This document shows, in pieces, positions 46,177-54,589 of a stretch of 64,000 bases of DNA. The DNA is from Sphingobium sp. MI1205 (lineage in GTDB: Bacteria > Pseudomonadota > Alphaproteobacteria > Sphingomonadales > Sphingomonadaceae): assembly GCF_001563285.1 (NCBI RefSeq), contig NZ_CP005188.1:2485501-2549500 (forward strand), given 5' to 3'. A model generated the notes under the pieces. It saw only the letters and a program-made list of their open reading frames with translations, was not told the origin of the DNA and made no database searches. A program made the translations under genes and the position numbers. The stretch's first letter is position 1. Each line of letters starts with the position of its first letter.

Positions 46177-48219
46177 ATGACGGCGCTGGCGAACGGCGTC
46201 GCCGGGTTGATCGCCGCGCAGGGTCCGCTGGGCGAGCTGACAGCGCGCATCGACGATCAATCGCCACTGGGGCCAGTGGAAAGCTGGACCCCGGCGCTGG
46301 TCTCGACGGTACGGCTGATCCTGTCGGCCAAGGCGGAGATCGTGCTGTTTTGGGGCCCGGACCTGTGCGCCATCTATAATGAAGCCTATGCGCCGACGAT
46401 CGGGGACAAGCATCCCGCGGCGCTTGGCCGCCCGGCGCGCGAAAGCTGGGCCGAGCTGTGGCACGACCTGGAGCCGTTGCTGCTGTCCGTCATACGAAAT
46501 GGCGAGACCGTTCATGCCAAGGATCGGCCATTTTATATCGAGCGCGACGGTGGGCGCGGCGAAGAGGTGTTTTTCGACATCAGCTATTCGCCCGTGTTCG
46601 AAGGCGACGGATCGATCGGCGGCGCATTGTGCATCGTCAGTGAAACCACCAGGCGCGTCAGGGCCGAGCGCGAAACGCTGGCCGAGCGCACCCGGCTGTG
46701 GACCTTGGCGCGCGATCCGTTTCTGGTCGCCGACATGAACGGCGTCTGGCTGTCGGCAAGCCCGGCCTGGACCGACATATTGGGATGGAGCGAAGAGGAG
46801 CTGATCGGCCGGACGTCCGAATGGATGGAGCATCCCGATGACGCTGCGCATACGCAAGGCGAGATAGAAGCCCTGAAGAATGGCGCGCCCACGCTTCGCT
46901 TCGAAAACCGTTTTCGCACCAAAGGCGGCGAATATCGCACCTTCAGCTGGACGGCGGTGCCCGACAAGGACCTGATCTATTGCGTGGCGCGCGACGTTAC
47001 CGAGCAGCGCGCCCACGCCAGGGCGCTCGCCGAAGCGGAAGCCGCGTTGCGGCAGGCGCAGAAGATGGAGACGCTGGGCCAGCTGACCGGCGGGGTCGCG
47101 CATGACTTCAACAATCTGTTGCAGGTCGTCACCGGCAATCTGGAACTGCTGCAACGCGGGCTGAAGGACAATGAACGGCTGCGCCGCGCAGCCGACAACG
47201 CCATGGCCGGGGCCGAGCGAGCGACAATGCTGACCCAACGGCTGTTGGCTTTTTCCCGTCGCCAGCCTTTGACCCCCGAACGCGTCGATCCCAACCGGCT
47301 GGTCAGCCACATGTCCGACCTGCTGGCCCGCACGCTGGGCGAGCGGATCGAAGTGGAAACGATCCAGACAGCGCGTGCCTGGCCCGTGGAAATCGACATC
47401 AACCAGATGGAAAATGCCCTGCTGAACCTGGCCGTCAATGCGCGCGATGCGATGCCGGACGGAGGCAAGCTGACCATCGAAGTGGCCAACACCCATATCG
47501 ACGATCTTTATGCCGCGCAGGAAGACGATCTGACGCCGGGTCAATATGTGCTGATCAGCATGTCCGATACAGGTCAGGGCATGGACGCCGACACGTTGAG
47601 CCACGCGATCGAACCCTTTTTCACCACCAAGGATGTGGGACGGGGCACGGGGCTTGGCCTGTCGATGGTCTATGGCTTCATCAAGCAGTCCGGCGGCCAT
47701 ATCAGGGTCTATTCAGAGGTCGGCCACGGGACGAGCGTCAAGATCTACCTGCCCCGCTATCATGGGCCGGTCGTCGCCAATGACAGGGATGCGCCGGGGG
47801 AAGCCCCGCCCCTGCCCCCCGGCGGCAACCATGAAACAGTGCTGGTGTGCGAGGATGACGACAAGGTGCGGGCCTATGCGGTGGAGGTGCTGACCGAACT
47901 GGGTTACCGCGTCGTCGAAGCCAGCAACGGCGCCGCCGCTCTGGCCGCGCTGGAGCAGGCCGCGCCGCCGGTCGATCTGCTTTTCACCGATGTCGTGCTG
48001 CCCGGCGGGATGACCGGCGCGGATGTCGCGCGAGAAGCGTCGGCCCGGCGACCGGAACTAAAGATATTGTTTGCGACGGGCTATGCGCGGAACGCCATTT
48101 TCCACCATGGGCGGCTGGATCCGGGCGTTGAACTGCTGACCAAGCCTTTCACCTATGCCAAGTTGGCGGGGAAGGTGCGGGAAATGCTGGACCGGCGGGT
48201 TGCGCGGCAGGCCGGATAG
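46177..48219 (+). CDS. Hybrid sensor histidine kinase/response regulator
   Basis: 680 residues, no membrane helix, so cytosolic. A PAS-like domain (about 20-160, ending SETTRRVRAERE), a second PAS (about 175-280, WTDILGWSEEEL), a HisKA-type domain with His309 in LTGGVAHDFNNLLQ, a HATPase with DTGQGMDADTL and GTGLGLSMVYGFIKQSGG, and a C-terminal receiver (about 548-672) with VCEDDDKV, LLFTDVVLPGG and LTKPF. No separate regulator is next to it. This layout is common in sphingomonad light and stress sensing, but there is no LOV or chromophore Cys motif. Confidence 0.92.
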   Translation: MTALANGVAGLIAAQGPLGELTARIDDQSPLGPVESWTPALVSTVRLILSAKAEIVLFWGPDLCAIYNEAYAPTIGDKHPAALGRPARESWAELWHDLEPLLLSVIRNGETVHAKDRPFYIERDGGRGEEVFFDISYSPVFEGDGSIGGALCIVSETTRRVRAERETLAERTRLWTLARDPFLVADMNGVWLSASPAWTDILGWSEEELIGRTSEWMEHPDDAAHTQGEIEALKNGAPTLRFENRFRTKGGEYRTFSWTAVPDKDLIYCVARDVTEQRAHARALAEAEAALRQAQKMETLGQLTGGVAHDFNNLLQVVTGNLELLQRGLKDNERLRRAADNAMAGAERATMLTQRLLAFSRRQPLTPERVDPNRLVSHMSDLLARTLGERIEVETIQTARAWPVEIDINQMENALLNLAVNARDAMPDGGKLTIEVANTHIDDLYAAQEDDLTPGQYVLISMSDTGQGMDADTLSHAIEPFFTTKDVGRGTGLGLSMVYGFIKQSGGHIRVYSEVGHGTSVKIYLPRYHGPVVANDRDAPGEAPPLPPGGNHETVLVCEDDDKVRAYAVEVLTELGYRVVEASNGAAALAALEQAAPPVDLLFTDVVLPGGMTGADVAREASARRPELKILFATGYARNAIFHHGRLDPGVELLTKPFTYAKLAGKVREMLDRRVARQAG

Positions 48220-48358
48220 AGCGAAGGCTGAACGATCAGGCGGCCCTTCGCGACTTGCGGCAGGATTGGGGCACCGCATGTTCGGCGGCAAAGGGGTATA
48301 GTGGCGCAGAGGATCGCGGCCGCTTCGCACCCCTTAAAACCGGCGGTCAGGAGGCGGA

Positions 48359-48439
48359 ATGGCGGACATGGAGCGCCTGCGCCAGATGATGGTGAAGCGG
48401 CAGATCGCGGGGCGCGGCATCGGTAGCACGAGGCAATAG
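48359..48439 (+). pseudogene. Possible pcm (isoaspartyl methyltransferase) N-terminal remnant
   Basis: A 26-codon open frame starting ATG 48359 behind AGGAGG reads MADMERLRQMMVKRQIAGRG and six more residues. ERLRxMMVxRQIxxRGI is the N-terminal signature of protein-L-isoaspartate O-methyltransferase, but a stop follows and no more of that enzyme is seen. The gap 48220-48585 holds a GCGAAGG/CCTTCGC hairpin (48221-48251) just before it and no other gene. Confidence 0.4.
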
Positions 48440-48585
48440 AACGATCTTGTTCGATAACTATGGCTGGCCCGGCCGAATGCGTGACGTCCACCCCTCAACC
48501 GAGGCAAGTTGACGCTCGATCAGCCGATATATACGCCGACACATTCAGAAAAGCAGAAGCCGACCGCCGCTTTTGGAGAAGATGA

Positions 48586-49887
48586 ATGCCAGCCCCCCTC
48601 TCATCATCCGCAACGGTGGCCGATCAACACCCCGCCACCCGTTACGGCCCTGCCCTGACGCTGTTGGCCAGTCTCTTCTTCATGTGGGGGTTCATCACCG
48701 TCATCAACAATACGCTGCTGCCGCATCTGCGCAGCGTGTTCGACCTTAGCTACACGCAAACGACGCTGATCGAGTCCGTCTGGTTCATCGCCTATTTCGT
48801 CGCGTCCCTGCCCGCAGCCAAGTTGATCGAGCGCGTGGGCTATCAGACGTCGCTGGTGATCGGCCTGCTCATCATGGCGGCAGGATCGCTGGGCATGATG
48901 CTGGCGGCCAGCCTGCCCTCTTATGGCGTGACGCTGGCCATGCTGTTCATCATCGCCAGCGGTATCACGCTGCTTCAGGTTGCCGCCAACCCCTATGTCG
49001 TCGTGGTCGGCAAGCCGGAGACCGCATCGTCTCGGCTCAATCTGGTGCAGGCGATGAACTCCGCCGGAACGATGCTGGCGCCCCTGTTCGGCGCCTATCT
49101 GATCCTGGGACGGTCAAAGGGCGGCACGTCGACCGCCGGAACGGTGCTGACCGAGGCGGAGCGGATTGCCGACGCCCAATCGGTGATCCTGCCCTATGGC
49201 ATTGTCGCGCTGGTGCTGGTGGCGCTGGCGATCGTCATTGCCCGCTTCCCCCTGCCGGCCATGGGATCAGCGACGAAACGGATGGCGCGGGAAGAGCGCA
49301 AGAAACATTCCCTTTGGGCGCATCGCAACCTGCTGTTCGGCATTCCGGCGATCTTCATCTATGTTCTGGCAGAGATCGGCGTCGCCAACCTGTTCGTGAA
49401 TTTCGTCAGCCAGCCGGACATTGCGAACCTTACCCATGAGCAAGCGGGCCGTTACCTGACATTCCTTTGGGGTGGCATGATGGTCGGCCGCTTTGTCGGT
49501 TCCGCGATCATGCAAAGGGTCGATGCAGGCAAGGTGCTGGCCGCGTTCGCCACCGGCGCCTTCATCGTGATGATCGTCACGGTCCTGTCCGATGGCCCCA
49601 TTGCGATGTGGTCGCTGATCCTCGTTGGCCTTTTCCATTCCATCATGTTCCCGACCATCTTTGCGCTGGGCATCCGCGGCCTGGGGCCCTTGACGGAAGA
49701 AGGGTCGGGCCTGCTGATCATGGCCATCGCGGGCGGATCGCTGGTCGTGGTGCAGGGATGGCTGGCCGATAATTACGGCCTGCAAAATTCCTTCCTGCTG
49801 ACGGCGGTGTGTGAACTGTACATCCTCTTCTACGCGCTATGGGGTTCGCGCCCCACGGCCGCCCTGCCGGACCAGCAGGTGAGTTGA
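48586..49887 (+). CDS. Sugar MFS transporter (FucP/GluP family)
   Basis: 433 residues, 12 membrane helices. The N-terminal FFMWGFITVINNTLLPHLRSVF, VANPYV-type LLQVAANPYVVVVGKPETAS and LNLVQAMNSAGTMLAPLFGA are the fucose/glucose-galactose:H+ symporter signatures. Sugar specificity cannot be read; no sugar catabolic genes adjoin it. The ATG follows GGAGAAG. Confidence 0.9.
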   Translation: MPAPLSSSATVADQHPATRYGPALTLLASLFFMWGFITVINNTLLPHLRSVFDLSYTQTTLIESVWFIAYFVASLPAAKLIERVGYQTSLVIGLLIMAAGSLGMMLAASLPSYGVTLAMLFIIASGITLLQVAANPYVVVVGKPETASSRLNLVQAMNSAGTMLAPLFGAYLILGRSKGGTSTAGTVLTEAERIADAQSVILPYGIVALVLVALAIVIARFPLPAMGSATKRMAREERKKHSLWAHRNLLFGIPAIFIYVLAEIGVANLFVNFVSQPDIANLTHEQAGRYLTFLWGGMMVGRFVGSAIMQRVDAGKVLAAFATGAFIVMIVTVLSDGPIAMWSLILVGLFHSIMFPTIFALGIRGLGPLTEEGSGLLIMAIAGGSLVVVQGWLADNYGLQNSFLLTAVCELYILFYALWGSRPTAALPDQQVS

Positions 49888-49909
49888 CGGCTGAGGCTGG
49901 CGTGTTCGG

Positions 49910-50857
49910 CTATTCGGCAGCGAGCGGATAGGTTGCGCGCGGCAGTTCGGCGGCGATTGCTTCGACAAGGCCCCCGATGATCGCCTGAAGCCGCGGCAGG
50001 CCCAGACCGGGCTTGTCGAGCGCCGCGTCCAGATAAAGGCTGCGGTCCACTTCCACCTGCATCGCATAAAGATCATGGGCCGGCTTCCCATGCCGTTCGA
50101 TCATATGGTCGCCGGCATAGGGATGGTTTTGCGCTACCGTCAGCCCATAACCCGCCAGCACATCCGCCGCCAGCGTCATCAGGCGCGTAGAAGCGGCGCG
50201 ACCGAAACGGTCGCCCAGCACGACCCCCGGTGCGGGCTGCCCCGCCGCAGTGGGCGCAAGCGGCGGCATGGAATGCAGGTCGATCAGCACGGCGTGGCCG
50301 TGCGCCTCCCTCGCCGCGCGCATCATCCGGCTGATCGTGGCATGATAGGGGCGATGGATCAGGTCGATGCGGCGGCGCACTTCGTCCCAGCCGACCGGCC
50401 GATGCCACAATTCATAGGCGCCGGGCAGCCGACGGGGAATGAGGCCCAGTCCGCCGCGCAGCTTCGCACTGCCCTGCAACGGGACGTCGCGCGGCATGGC
50501 CGCAACCATCGCGGGATCAATCTCTCGCTCGTGACGGTTAAGATCGATCATGGCGCGCGGCGCGCGGGCAACCAGAACATGATAGCCCCGGTCGATCAGC
50601 GGATGGGCAAGCAGGTCCGCCCAGCGATCTTCCAGCCGCCGCAAGATGTCCGGCGCGACCCTGGCCGCATCCAGCAGCGCAGCGTCATAGTCGCGTCCGG
50701 CATGGGGAACGGAAATGATGACCGGAGCGATCGGCCGCTCCGGTCCGTACAAATCATGTGACAAGGTGGATTGGGCCGGAACGCGCGGTGCGGAATAGCT
50801 CAAAATATCTCCTTCCACAGGACGCGACCAAAAATGGTTACCCGGCTGGATATCCAT
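49910..50857 (-). CDS. N-formylglutamate amidohydrolase family protein
   Basis: About 315 residues from ATG 50857. IISVPHAGRDYDAALLDAAR, IDLNRHEREIDPAM, AVLIDLHSMPPL and NHPYAGDHMIERHG are the metal-binding and family motifs of N-formylglutamate deformylases (HutG2-like). In alphaproteobacteria this gene often lies next to cpdR, as here, where the two starts face away from each other over about 95 bases. No his-utilisation genes are present. Confidence 0.9.
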   Translation of the reverse strand: MDIQPGNHFWSRPVEGDILSYSAPRVPAQSTLSHDLYGPERPIAPVIISVPHAGRDYDAALLDAARVAPDILRRLEDRWADLLAHPLIDRGYHVLVARAPRAMIDLNRHEREIDPAMVAAMPRDVPLQGSAKLRGGLGLIPRRLPGAYELWHRPVGWDEVRRRIDLIHRPYHATISRMMRAAREAHGHAVLIDLHSMPPLAPTAAGQPAPGVVLGDRFGRAASTRLMTLAADVLAGYGLTVAQNHPYAGDHMIERHGKPAHDLYAMQVEVDRSLYLDAALDKPGLGLPRLQAIIGGLVEAIAAELPRATYPLAAE

Positions 50858-50951
50858 GTTCGTTGTCGCATATAACGGCATGCAGCGCCACCCGCGAGGG
50901 GTGCCGCACAAGATCCGCCGGAAACGGCCAGAGACGAGACTGACCCAAGCG

Positions 50952-51329
50952 ATGGTTCGAATTTTGCTGGCCGAAGATGATGACAGCATGCGCACCTATC
51001 TCGCCCGTGCGCTGGAGCGGTCGGGTTATGACGTGGTGGCTGTGGCGACCGGCGCGCAGGCGGTGCCGTACATCGACAGTGAACCGTTCGACCTGTTGCT
51101 GACCGATATCGTCATGCCGGAGATGGACGGCATCGAACTGGCGCAGCATGCCGCGACGGTGGCGCCCGACATGCGAATCATGTTCATCACCGGCTTTGCC
51201 GCCGTCACGTTGAAGGCCGGCAAGGCCGTGCCGCAGGCCAAGGTGCTGTCCAAGCCCTTCCATCTGCGCGACCTGGTGCTGGAAATCGACCGGATCTTTG
51301 GCAGCAACAGCATGACCGGACTCAACTGA
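50952..51329 (+). CDS. cpdR: Cell-cycle response regulator CpdR
   Basis: 125-residue single-domain response regulator. ILLAEDDDSMRTYLARALER, phosphoacceptor Asp in LLLTDIVMPEMDGIELA, IMFITGFAAVTL and KVLSKPFHLRDLVLEIDRIF match Caulobacter CpdR closely, especially the FITGFAA and SKPFHLRDLV stretches. CpdR, when unphosphorylated, targets ClpXP to the pole to degrade CtrA and other proteins. ATG 50952 is used; the upstream frame is not CpdR-like. Confidence 0.9.
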   Translation: MVRILLAEDDDSMRTYLARALERSGYDVVAVATGAQAVPYIDSEPFDLLLTDIVMPEMDGIELAQHAATVAPDMRIMFITGFAAVTLKAGKAVPQAKVLSKPFHLRDLVLEIDRIFGSNSMTGLN

Positions 51330-51388
51330 AAACCGGCGTTTGACCGCGCGCCGGAGGGCTGAACACTCCAGTTCAGAGAATTGAACGC

Positions 51389-51409
51389 GCAAGCGAATTT
51401 CCCGCTTGC
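51389..51409 (+). terminator. Hairpin after cpdR
   Basis: GCAAGCG (51389-51395) pairs with CGCTTGC (51403-51409). It has no clear T-run. It lies between cpdR and the tRNA-Val gene and may end cpdR transcripts. Confidence 0.4.
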
Positions 51410-51446
51410 ACACCCCCCCGACCGCCGCTATTGGCGCAACTCCCGT

Positions 51447-51521
51447 GGGCGTGTAGCTCAGTGGTAGAGCACTGTGTTGACATCGCAGGGGTCGCAAGTT
51501 CAATCCTTGCCACGCCCACCA
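51447..51521 (+). tRNA. tRNA-Val (anticodon GAC)
   Basis: A 75-base cloverleaf including encoded CCA. Acceptor GGGCGTG/CACGCCC, D-arm AGCTCAGTGGTAGAGC, anticodon loop TTGACAT (GAC) between CTGTG and CGCAG, and T-arm GCAAGTTCAATCCTTGC. A strong terminator follows at once and an integrase gene lies 540 bases downstream, so the 3' end is the probable attachment site of the adjoining island. Confidence 0.95.
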
Positions 51522-51524
51522 TCG

Positions 51525-51560
51525 AAAACCCCGTAAAACCTCAGGTTTTGCGGGGTTTTT
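51525..51560 (+). terminator. Terminator of tRNA-Val
   Basis: A long stem: AAAACCCCG, TAAAACC (51525-51540) pairs with GGTTTTG, CGGGGTTTTT (51544-51560) around TCA, ending in a T-run. Confidence 0.85.
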
Positions 51561-51606
51561 GTTTGCCCGAAGACGGCGTTCAGTCCTGCCGTGCCCACGA
51601 CTTTTC

Positions 51607-51654
51607 TGGGCAAATTTTGGGCAAATTGCACCCTGTTTGGGCAAATTCTGGGCA
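51607..51654. repeat. TGGGCAAATT repeats next to the tRNA (possible integrase arm sites)
   Basis: TGGGCAAATT is found exactly at 51607, 51618 and 51638, and a partial TGGGCAT at 51649. The spacing is 11, 20 and 11 bases, so the copies form two equal pairs. They lie between tRNA-Val and the integrase gene, where recombinases of this class and their excisionases bind arm-type repeats. Between 51655 and 52063 I see no gene apart from a palindrome at 51895. Confidence 0.55.
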
Positions 51655-51894
51655 TGGAAATGCCGGGCGAACCCCGCGAAATCCCGATTCGTTCGCGCCT
51701 CGCAGACGTGGTCGCGCAGAGCCGCATGATGCCTCATCATCGACCGACGGACGGGTCGTTTCTACGGTTGCGCATCGGGCGCATATTACGCCAGCGAAAC
51801 GGTGCTGCGTCGCCACAAAGCAGGCAATCTCACCTGCAGGCAAAAGAAGACACGCTGCCTTCGAGCTCCATAGAGCCCGCGATCCCCCAACACA

Positions 51895-51916
51895 CACGAG
51901 CCTTCGAAGGCTCGTG
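51895..51916. repeat. Perfect 22-bp palindrome upstream of the integrase
   Basis: CACGAGCCTTC (51895-51905) is followed directly by its reverse complement GAAGGCTCGTG (51906-51916), no spacer. It may be an operator, or a hairpin ending the sequence in front of the integrase gene 148 bases further on. Confidence 0.5.
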
Positions 51917-52063
51917 GCACTCTTTCTTAGGCCAGCATGGCCGACGCCGTGCGTGCACCGGAATGTGCCACATCTTCACGAAACATGGCGTGTCTCGCCT
52001 TCAGGAATGCGGGTAAATCCGCGCGACGGAGGCGCGACATCACATCCGACTGGAAAAGATCAC

Positions 52064-53101
52064 ATGCTTTCAATCCGTACCCGTGGGAAGAAAGGCATCT
52101 ACTATATTCGAGGTTCGGTCTCGCTTGGCGACAAGCATATCGAGGTCCAGGAGTTCAGCCTGAGGACAACCGATCGCGATGCGGCGGCCCATCTGATGGC
52201 GGAGCATGAAACGAAGCTGCGTCACCAGCTCATGTTCGGTCCCGCTGCGCTCGTCGCTCAAGGAACCATCGCCGACGCATTCGATAGCTATCTGTCAAAG
52301 GCCAAGCCTCCTTGCGCGTCCGACATCCTGCGCATCGGCAAACTGAATGGCATCATCGGCGACTTCAGCCTGCGCGAACCCAAACAGGCATGGGAGCATT
52401 TTCGCCGCGCTTACCTGACCGGCCATGACCCGGGTGGTCAGGATCGTTATCGATCGGTGTTTCAGGCAGCGATCAATGTCCATTACGATCTGCACGATCT
52501 TCCGCCGCTGCGGATCAAGGCAATCCCGTTCAACAATGAGCGGGTGCGCTTCCTTAGCAAGGAAGACCGCGATCGGCTGATCGCAGCCTATTCCCCTCAC
52601 ATCCAACCTATTATCATCATGCTGGCTTTCCAGGGTCCGCGGATCCAGACAGCCTTGCAGATCCCGTGGGGCGTCGATGGTGTCGACATGGAGGAAAGAT
52701 CAATCCGGCTCAATCACAGCAAGAACGCGGTCATCAAGTCTGTGCCGATGCATCCTCGCCTGTTCGATGTGCTTCGGCCGATCTGGGAAAAACGAGGACA
52801 GCCGACCAAGGGTCACGTCTTCCTCAACCGGTTTGGCAAACCTTATTCGGACACGCGCAAGTCGAAGATCCCCGGCGGCAATCCGATCAAGAACCAGCAT
52901 GCGACGGCCTGCAAGCGAGCGGGCATCGAGGATTTCACCGTTCATGACTGGCGCCATCACTGGGCGTCTCACTGCGTCATGGCGGGCATCGATCTCATCA
53001 CCATCATGAACATGGGCGGCTGGAAGTCACTGCGGATGGTCCAGCGCTATTCCAGCGTCAGCGTGGATCACATGCGCGAGTCCATCAACAAATTGAGCTG
53101 A
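52064..53101 (+). CDS. Tyrosine-type site-specific integrase
   Basis: About 345 residues from ATG 52064. N-terminal DNA-binding part (MLSIRTRGKKGIYYIRGSVS), a core-binding region, and the catalytic domain with Arg in FQGPRIQTAL, Lys in HSKNAVIKSVPM, HDWRHHWASH (HxxR) and the nucleophile Tyr in GWKSLRMVQRYSSV. All catalytic residues are present, so it may be active. It sits just inside the tRNA-Val border and points inward to the TA genes. The open frame extends upstream over the tRNA but has no protein signature there. Confidence 0.9.
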   Translation: MLSIRTRGKKGIYYIRGSVSLGDKHIEVQEFSLRTTDRDAAAHLMAEHETKLRHQLMFGPAALVAQGTIADAFDSYLSKAKPPCASDILRIGKLNGIIGDFSLREPKQAWEHFRRAYLTGHDPGGQDRYRSVFQAAINVHYDLHDLPPLRIKAIPFNNERVRFLSKEDRDRLIAAYSPHIQPIIIMLAFQGPRIQTALQIPWGVDGVDMEERSIRLNHSKNAVIKSVPMHPRLFDVLRPIWEKRGQPTKGHVFLNRFGKPYSDTRKSKIPGGNPIKNQHATACKRAGIEDFTVHDWRHHWASHCVMAGIDLITIMNMGGWKSLRMVQRYSSVSVDHMRESINKLS

Positions 53102-53113
53102 AGGGAGCGGGCC

Positions 53114-53153
53114 AAAAGGTGGAATCGGCGGCGGGAACCGGCTCCACTTTTTT
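53114..53153 (+). terminator. Terminator after the integrase
   Basis: AAAAGGTGGA (53114-53123) pairs with TCCACTTTTT (53143-53152), with one G-U pair and a T-run. Confidence 0.7.
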
Positions 53154-53199
53154 GCTCCACTTGGAGAAGAATGGCCGCTCGGGATGGCATGACAGAGGG

Positions 53200-53487
53200 T
53201 CAGGCTGCAAGCAGCGGCTCTATTTCCTTTATGTCCGCTGCGTCCGTCACCAGTAGGTCATAATGCGCCTGAAGGTTTAGCCAGAACTCTGCGGTCGTGC
53301 CCAGCGCCCGCGCCAGCCGCATAGCGGTATCAGTGGTGACGGAAGTCTCCTCCGCACATAGGCGCTCGATCCGCGTGCGGGGTACATGGATATGCTTTGC
53401 CAGCTTCCCCGCGCTAATACCCATTTCCTCCAAAAATTCATGCTTCAGGATTTCGCCGGGATGGACCGGCACTTGCAGCATGGTCAT
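53200..53487 (-). CDS. higA: HigA family antitoxin
   Basis: 95 residues, helix-turn-helix antitoxin. PVHPGEILKHEFLEEMGISA is the HigA/VapI signature, followed by AKHIHVPRTRIERLCAEETSVT and AEFWLNLQAHYDL. ATG 53487 follows AAAGGAGAACG, a strong ribosome binding site. It neutralises the HigB toxin encoded 13 bases upstream. The toxin-first order is typical of higBA. Confidence 0.93.
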   Translation of the reverse strand: MTMLQVPVHPGEILKHEFLEEMGISAGKLAKHIHVPRTRIERLCAEETSVTTDTAMRLARALGTTAEFWLNLQAHYDLLVTDAADIKEIEPLLAA

Positions 53488-53500
53488 GAGCGTTCTCCTT

Positions 53501-53782
53501 TCAATGGTCGTCCACGATTTCAACATTTTCCGGGCCATTATCGGACCAAGTGAAACAGATGCGCCACTGGTCGTTGATCCGAATCGAATGTTGCCCTGCT
53601 CTGTCGCCGGAAAGAGCTTCTAGTCGGTTGGCTGGTGGAACACGGAGATCGTCCAGCTTTATAGAAGCTTCCAACATGGCGACTTTGCGGACAGCAACCC
53701 GAAACAAATCGGACGGGAAGCCCTTGCCCGCCTTACCGGCGAGCACCTGCTCCATCAGCTTCCCTTTAACGCTCTGTATCAT
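53501..53782 (-). CDS. higB: HigB/RelE family toxin
   Basis: 93 residues. The RelE-fold ribosome-dependent mRNase: LDDLRVPPANRLEALSGDRA, then GQHSIRINDQWRICFTW, with the C-terminal VEIVDDH. These are the HigB catalytic and core patterns. ATG 53782 (MIQSVKGKLMEQ) matches family length; the open frame continues 12 codons upstream. First gene of higBA on the minus strand; the operator lies directly upstream. Confidence 0.92.
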   Translation of the reverse strand: MIQSVKGKLMEQVLAGKAGKGFPSDLFRVAVRKVAMLEASIKLDDLRVPPANRLEALSGDRAGQHSIRINDQWRICFTWSDNGPENVEIVDDH

Positions 53783-53810
53783 GATATGGTACGTATCATC
53801 TCGAGATACA
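53775..53810. promoter_or_regulatory. Imperfect palindromic operator of higBA
   Basis: TGTATC (53775-53780) and GATACA (53805-53810) are inverted, and GTATCAT recurs at 53776 and 53793. This overlaps and precedes the higB start, where the HigA repressor is expected to bind. Confidence 0.45.
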
Positions 53811-53844
53811 AAACTCAAGGATAAGACGAGAACGGACGACGAGA

Positions 53845-54048
53845 ATGAGAAGAAGCGGTGGAAGTGACAGCGATATCCGCGACGGCATCTTGGCTCAGTC
53901 TTTCACCAGCTTAACCGAGAAATAATCGCTTATTCGTGAGGCGCTTAAGGCTCTCATAGAACGGGAGAGCGCCGCGCGCCTTGCCCGTCTTGGCGGCACT
54001 GAGCCTTATAGTGAAGCCGCTCCGCGCCGACGTCCCGTTCCTGCATGA
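53845..54048 (+). pseudogene. vapB antitoxin with in-frame stop codon
   Basis: From ATG 53845 the frame reads MRRSGGSDSDIRDGILAQSF then TSLTEK, stop TAA (53923-53925), and continues in the same frame with SLIREALKALIERESAARLA, RLGGTEPYSEAAPRRR to a TGA at 54046-54048. The LLAKAQ-like, TGLTEK and LIREALKALIERE patterns are those of VapB antitoxins, and 66 sense codons is the usual length. The stop at codon 27 should abolish the antitoxin unless read through or reinitiated. The cognate vapC follows. Confidence 0.8.
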
Positions 54049-54054
54049 TCCTGC

Positions 54055-54426
54055 ATGATCCTGGTCGATACTTCCGTCTGGATCGATCATTTTCGTCATG
54101 ATGATTCCGCCCTTGCCCGATCACTCGACCAGTGGCAGGTTCTTTCCCATCCCTTCGTTATTGGGGAGTTGGCGCTGGGCAGCCTTCGCCAAAGATATCT
54201 CATCCTCGAAGGGCTTCGCGGATTGCCATCAGCTCTCGTCGCGCACGATGAGGAGGTTCATGCCTTCATTGACCGTCACAGGCTGTTCGGCATTGGCATC
54301 GGCTACATCGATGCACATCTGCTGGCAGCAATGTGGCTAACGCCTGACGTGCTATTCTGGACACGTGACACGCGCTTGCGGGCTGCCGCCTTGCGTCTCG
54401 GTGTGGACGCAAATCTGGATCACTAG
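54055..54426 (+). CDS. vapC: VapC family PIN-domain ribonuclease toxin
   Basis: 123 residues. PIN-domain acidic residues are present: Asp in MILVDTSVWIDHF, Glu in VIGELALGSLRQRY, and Asp in GYIDAHLLAAM plus FWTRDTRL. VapC toxins cleave tRNA or rRNA. The gene looks intact although its vapB is broken. A 10-bp tandem duplication (CCTGCATGAT) at the junction moves its ATG out of the vapB ATGA overlap. Confidence 0.88.
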   Translation: MILVDTSVWIDHFRHDDSALARSLDQWQVLSHPFVIGELALGSLRQRYLILEGLRGLPSALVAHDEEVHAFIDRHRLFGIGIGYIDAHLLAAMWLTPDVLFWTRDTRLRAAALRLGVDANLDH

Positions 54427-54589
54427 TCTGGACCGCTTGATCTCTGGCAACCAGAGTGAGCGGACTCCAGTTGATCAGCGGAGTGATTTTTTGGCGTCGC
54501 CGAACCGGGGGCCATTTTCGTCAAATGGTCTGAAACTGACCCCTGGTCAAAGAAGCGGCCCACTGAATTGGACGTACCCGTCCGCGCCG

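Noticed and set aside
46174..47700. 508-codon open frame antisense to the hybrid kinase
   Set aside because: It follows the codon bias of the sense gene and has no recognisable motif.
48153..48491. 112-codon minus-strand frame in the gap after the hybrid kinase
   Set aside because: Low-complexity Pro/Ala/Ser-rich translation without motifs or a clear ribosome binding site.
51431..52063. Upstream extension of the integrase frame across the tRNA
   Set aside because: A protein start inside a tRNA gene is implausible, and the extension lacks any integrase feature; ATG 52064 fits the family start.
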